Positions 6,047 through 9,524 of a stretch of DNA of 9,524 nucleotides are shown piece after piece. Position numbers and translations under genes: made by a program. How positions within the stretch are numbered: position 1 is the stretch's first letter; every line of letters begins with the position of its first letter. Below the pieces are notes generated by a model. The model was given only the letters and a program-made list of their open reading frames with translations. It was not told the origin of the DNA and ran no database searches. The stretch comes from an uncultured Pelagibacteraceae bacterium (GTDB taxonomy: Bacteria > Pseudomonadota > Alphaproteobacteria > Pelagibacterales > Pelagibacteraceae): the NCBI GenBank assembly GCA_902633885.1, contig CACPIK010000024.1:1-9524 (forward strand), read 5' to 3'.

Positions 6047-9039
6047 GATCTTACTCTCTTTCCTTCAGGATCAACATAATGTGATGAAACTATTTCAACA
6101 TGTATAGATTTATTTTTTAAAGGAGATAGTGCATAAAGTTTTTTTCCAATCATATTTTTACCATCCTTAATAATTGCTAATGAAAAAGGATTATCATATT
6201 CAACGCTCCAACATGAGGCTGATACATGTCCTAATTTAGGATTTGGAAGTTTTGCATTTGGATCTTTAACCAAATATGATCCTTCTGGAATGCTTGTTTT
6301 TTTATCTAAAGGAACAACGCCAACTATTTTTTCCCTGTCAGGTCTTATAAATGCTGCTTTTCCCAATGACCTTTTTCCAATAAAATCTTTCTTTTTGCTG
6401 ACTAATCCCTCTAAAGAATTGTCATAAGGTATTGTTCTTCCATCTAACTCTGATCCTGCAACATGTCCCATTTCTATTCTTAATGTTGACAATGCTTCTG
6501 TTCCATATGGTTGAACATTAAATTCTTTTCCAATTTCCATTATTTTTTCCCACATAAAATTTCCATTATCAGACTCTACATTTACTTCATATGCTAGTTC
6601 TCCGGAAAACGAAATTCTATAAATTTTTGCATGTACTCCAAAAAAATTTCCTTCCTTGTATCCCATAAATGGTAGACCTTCATTTGAAACATCTTTGTCT
6701 GGAAATAGTTTTTGTAATAATTTTCTTGAATTAGGTCCTGCTATTGCAGCACCTGCCCATTGTTCAGTAGTTGAAACAACATTTACATTTAATTCTGGCC
6801 AAACTAATTGTAAATAATATTCAAGATGAGATAAAACATTTGCAGCTTGAGCAGTTGTTGTGGTCATGTGATAATGATTTTCCGATATTCTAGTCGTTGT
6901 TCCATCATCCATGACTATTCCATCTTCTCTAAGCATAACACCATATCGAGCTTTACCAATTGGAAGTTTTAGCCATGCATTTGTGTAGACCCTATTTAAA
7001 AATTCAGCTGCATCTGGTCCTTTAATGTCAATCTTTCCTAATGTTGTTACATCACATATTCCAACATTTCGTCTTACATTTTTTGCTTCTCTTTTAGATG
7101 CTTCAAAAAGATTCTCATTTCCTTGCTTATAATATCTTGGTCGCAACCAAACCCCCGCATCTACAAAAACTGCGTTATTTTTTTCATGCCATTTATGCAT
7201 TGGTGATTTTCTTGTTGGTTTAGAATGTTTACCTACTTCTCTTCCTACAATAGCACCTATAGATATTGGCGTGTAAGGAGGTCTAAAAGTTGTATGACCC
7301 ACTTGAGGCACAACTTTATTCTCAACATCAGAAACTAATTGTAATCCGTTTAAATTACTCGTTTTTCCCTGATCTGTTGCCATTCCAAGAGTTGTATATC
7401 TTTTCACATGTTCAATGGATCTATAACCTTCTCGTAGAGCTAATTCTATATCAGATACAGCTACATCATTTTGAAAATCTAAAAATCTTTTATAATTTTT
7501 TCCTTTTGGTAGTGGGACGCACCAAAATTTATCGTGATTTGTAAATTTTTTTTCAACAACAGAAGGTACAGTAATTTTGTTATCTTTATTTGTTATTTTT
7601 TTTGATAGATTAAAGCCATTTTCAAATGCATTTTTTAAAGTTTCTTCAAGTGTAAATATTCCTTTTGCAGACCCAACAGTTGTTTCTTTTTGTTTTGATT
7701 TGTCTGGTATGAAAGCATCGATTTCTTCTTTAAAACATGATTTATTTCCTGATTGTGAAGCCAAATGTATAGAAGGTGTCCAAAAACCTGATACACAAAT
7801 GCAATCGCATGAAATATTTTCTATTGCATTTAAATGTTTTTTATCATCAGAAATTTTTGCAATATCGGCTGATTTTACTTTTTTATAACCTTTTGCGGCT
7901 ATAACTACATGTGAAAATTTTATTTTAATATTTAAATTTTTTGCTTCACTTATAATTTCAGATTTAGGATCTTTTCTTGTGTCAAGAATTAATGGATCAA
8001 TTCCATTTTTTTTAAATTCTATTGCAGTTTCATATCCACTATCATTATTTGTAAAAATTATAGGTTTTTTTCCAACTAAAACACCATAAATTTTCATATA
8101 CTCTTTTGCTGCAGAAGAAAGTATTACCCCTGGGGTATCGTTGTTCCCAAAAACTATCGGTCTTTCTATTGATCCTGAAGAAATTACAACTTCTTTAGCT
8201 CTAATATACCATAATCTTTGTTTTGGTTTGTGCTCCTCAGTTTTAGGCAAATGGTCACTTAGACGCTCAGTCATCACTAGCATATTATGATCATAATAAC
8301 CAAATACTTGAGACCTGTTTTTAACTATTACATTTGACATTGATTTAAGTTCAGAAATTATTTCCTTAGCCCATTCTGTTCCAGTTTGATTTCCAATTTT
8401 TACATCACTTGTTAAAAGACTCCCTCCAAATCTAGGTTTGTCCTCAGCTAAAATAACCTTTGCTCCATTTTTTGCAGCAGCATAAGCGCTAGCTAATCCT
8501 GATGGGCCAGATCCAGTAATTAAAAGATCACAATACTCATATTTATGTTCATATCTTTCTTTATCATGTTTTATGGAAGCTTTGCCAAAGCCTGCTGCTT
8601 TTCTAATTATAGGTTCGTATAATTTATACCAAAAACTTTTAGGCCACATAAAAGTTTTATAATAAAAGCCTGCAGGAATAAATATTTTTAAAAAGTTGTT
8701 TATTGCTCCAATATCAAAATTTACATTAGGCCAACAATTTACACTTTCGGCTTCTAAACCTTCAAAAAGTTCTTGTTCAGTAGCTTTTACATTAGGATCA
8801 GTTTCATTATTTCTATATAATTGAACAATTGCGTATGGCTCATCAACGCCTGCACCAAAAAAACCTCTAGGTCTGTGATACTTAAAGCTTCTGCCAACAA
8901 GATGAACACCATTTGCTATTAAAGCTGAAGCAAGTGTATCTCCGTCGTATCCAAAATATTTTTTTCCATTAAATTTAAATGAAATTTTTTTATTTCTATC
9001 TATAAACCCGTTTTTATTTAATCTATAATCTTGAGACAT
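6043..9039 (-). CDS. soxA: Sarcosine oxidase alpha subunit (SoxA)
   Basis: Large subunit of heterotetrameric sarcosine oxidase (sarcosine + tetrahydrofolate + O2 to glycine + 5,10-methylene-THF + H2O2). The chosen ATG at 9039 gives 998 residues and lies 7 bases after the soxD stop. An upstream in-frame ATG at 9102 would add 21 residues and overlap soxD, and is less likely. Residues about 20-75 form the ferredoxin-like N-terminal domain (GDTLASALIANGV, SFKYHRPRG). GSGPSG at 176-181 is the first dinucleotide-binding loop, with PRFGG after it. A second Rossmann-like segment is near residue 330 (IIFTNNDSGYETA), and CVSGFWTPSIHL is near 415. From about 610 to the end is the GcvT-like folate domain (VDAGVWLRPRYY, YGVMLREDGIVMDDG, GELAYEVNV). 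It is intact, with no frameshift over 3 kb. Confidence 0.97.
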   Translation of the reverse strand: MSQDYRLNKNGFIDRNKKISFKFNGKKYFGYDGDTLASALIANGVHLVGRSFKYHRPRGFFGAGVDEPYAIVQLYRNNETDPNVKATEQELFEGLEAESVNCWPNVNFDIGAINNFLKIFIPAGFYYKTFMWPKSFWYKLYEPIIRKAAGFGKASIKHDKERYEHKYEYCDLLITGSGPSGLASAYAAAKNGAKVILAEDKPRFGGSLLTSDVKIGNQTGTEWAKEIISELKSMSNVIVKNRSQVFGYYDHNMLVMTERLSDHLPKTEEHKPKQRLWYIRAKEVVISSGSIERPIVFGNNDTPGVILSSAAKEYMKIYGVLVGKKPIIFTNNDSGYETAIEFKKNGIDPLILDTRKDPKSEIISEAKNLNIKIKFSHVVIAAKGYKKVKSADIAKISDDKKHLNAIENISCDCICVSGFWTPSIHLASQSGNKSCFKEEIDAFIPDKSKQKETTVGSAKGIFTLEETLKNAFENGFNLSKKITNKDNKITVPSVVEKKFTNHDKFWCVPLPKGKNYKRFLDFQNDVAVSDIELALREGYRSIEHVKRYTTLGMATDQGKTSNLNGLQLVSDVENKVVPQVGHTTFRPPYTPISIGAIVGREVGKHSKPTRKSPMHKWHEKNNAVFVDAGVWLRPRYYKQGNENLFEASKREAKNVRRNVGICDVTTLGKIDIKGPDAAEFLNRVYTNAWLKLPIGKARYGVMLREDGIVMDDGTTTRISENHYHMTTTTAQAANVLSHLEYYLQLVWPELNVNVVSTTEQWAGAAIAGPNSRKLLQKLFPDKDVSNEGLPFMGYKEGNFFGVHAKIYRISFSGELAYEVNVESDNGNFMWEKIMEIGKEFNVQPYGTEALSTLRIEMGHVAGSELDGRTIPYDNSLEGLVSKKKDFIGKRSLGKAAFIRPDREKIVGVVPLDKKTSIPEGSYLVKDPNAKLPNPKLGHVSASCWSVEYDNPFSLAIIKDGKNMIGKKLYALSPLKNKSIHVEIVSSHYVDPEGKRVRS

Positions 9040-9046
9040 AATTTTT

Positions 9047-9307
9047 TTATTCTTCAGCTTTAAAAGTTTTAAATATTTCGTGGGTTGATGTGTCTCTTTC
9101 AACTTTAATCCATTGCCTACATCCTGAAATATGTTGCCACAATTCTAGATGTTTGCCCCTTGGACTTTTTCTAAGATAAACAAAATTATCCCACTCTAAA
9201 TCAGTAATTTCTTTATTTAATTCGGGCCTTTTAACTGTAGCATCACCACCATAAACAAATTCATTTTGAGATCTCATTCCGCAGTGAGGACATTTTATGT
9301 ATAACAT
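9047..9307 (-). CDS. soxD: Sarcosine oxidase delta subunit (SoxD)
   Basis: An 86-residue zinc-binding small subunit of the sarcosine oxidase heterotetramer. The predicted zinc ligands are all visible: CPHCG (Cys6, Cys9) at the N-terminus, then His59 and Cys63 in WQHISGCRQW. The motifs EFVYGGDA and the segment WDNFVYLRKSPRGKHLELWQH are characteristic of SoxD. The ATG at 9307 directly abuts the soxB stop (TAAATG), and soxA starts 7 bases after the soxD stop, so all are read from one message. Confidence 0.97.
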   Translation of the reverse strand: MLYIKCPHCGMRSQNEFVYGGDATVKRPELNKEITDLEWDNFVYLRKSPRGKHLELWQHISGCRQWIKVERDTSTHEIFKTFKAEE

Positions 9308-9524
9308 TTACGAAATCCAAGTTTTAGTGCCAAGACCTTTTTCGTCAATTAAATGTCCTGTGCTAAATCTATTTAAGCTATATCCAGCATTTAACTCATG
9401 AACTCTATTTTTTGCTATTGTATGTGCAAAAGTCCAACCAGATGCTGGTGTGGCTTTAAATCCTCCATAACACCAACCACAATTTAAATATAATCCTTCA
9501 ATGTGTGTTTTATCTATTATTGGA
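9308..9524 (-). CDS. soxB: Sarcosine oxidase beta subunit (SoxB), C-terminal end only
   Basis: The gene enters from the right edge, and only the last 71 codons are in the window. The translated end reads [21 protein letters not shown], then WTFAHTIA and, near the terminus, [19 protein letters not shown]. The CGW.GGFKATP.SG block is the C-terminal FAD/sarcosine site signature of SoxB (DAO superfamily), and the R-F-x-x-G-x-L-I-D-E ending is typical. SoxB carries the active site that oxidises sarcosine, but the covalent FMN site lies outside this window. The stop is followed at once by soxD. Confidence 0.95.
   Translation of the reverse strand, partial: PIIDKTHIEGLYLNCGWCYGGFKATPASGWTFAHTIAKNRVHELNAGYSLNRFSTGHLIDEKGLGTKTWIS

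Noticed and set aside
7290..7888. Two plus-strand ORFs (84 and 103 codons) inside soxA
   Set aside because: Both are antisense to intact soxA coding sequence, with no domain and no initiation signals.
9040..9102. Upstream ATG at 9102 as the soxA start
   Set aside because: It would add 21 Lys/Leu-rich residues overlapping the soxD end. The ATG at 9039 gives the normal length and the normal soxD-soxA spacing.

Overview
The window is very AT-rich, tightly packed bacterial DNA. Genes abut or overlap by 1-4 bases, Shine-Dalgarno sequences are weak or absent, and lysine, asparagine and isoleucine codons dominate. With a soxBDAG sarcosine oxidase operon, a purEK pair and an auxin-efflux-carrier permease, this points to a streamlined marine alphaproteobacterium, most likely the SAR11 clade (Pelagibacterales). 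That placement is inferred from style and gene content, since no rRNA or other phylogenetic marker is present.

Layout, left to right. (1) Positions 1-258 (+) hold the end of an alpha/beta hydrolase, which stops too early and runs into the 3' end of a convergent AEC permease (196-951, -) that is itself short by about 50-60 residues. This looks like a deletion or assembly junction near 235-260. (2) Positions 951-3382 (-) form an apparent operon: an M19 dipeptidase-like protein with most metal ligands replaced, a 42-codon ORF, an FAD-dependent amine oxidoreductase split by a -1 frameshift at an A8 run, then the permease. (3) A short divergent intergenic region (3383-3471) separates that operon from purE-purK-GNAT (3472-5462, +), which encodes the N5-CAIR branch of purine synthesis plus a small acetyltransferase. 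(4) Positions 5459-9524 (-) hold soxB (C-terminal end only), soxD, soxA and soxG, the heterotetrameric sarcosine oxidase. It meets the purine operon tail to tail with overlapping stop codons.

How the genes work together. Sarcosine oxidase converts sarcosine to glycine and passes the methyl carbon to tetrahydrofolate, which feeds one-carbon and purine metabolism. The oxidoreductase is of the family that oxidises amines and methylated amino acids. As I recall, M19-like proteins also occur beside dimethylglycine demethylation genes in other proteobacteria. The left operon may therefore be another methylated-amine module, but that is inference. No gene stretch longer than 300 bases is unaccounted for. 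I see no tRNA, rRNA, CRISPR, insertion sequence or convincing terminator.

The points most worth checking are the frameshifted oxidoreductase with its in-phase A AAA AAA slippery heptamers (real pseudogene, sequencing error or productive slippage), the degenerate metal site of the M19 protein, and the double truncation at the left end.
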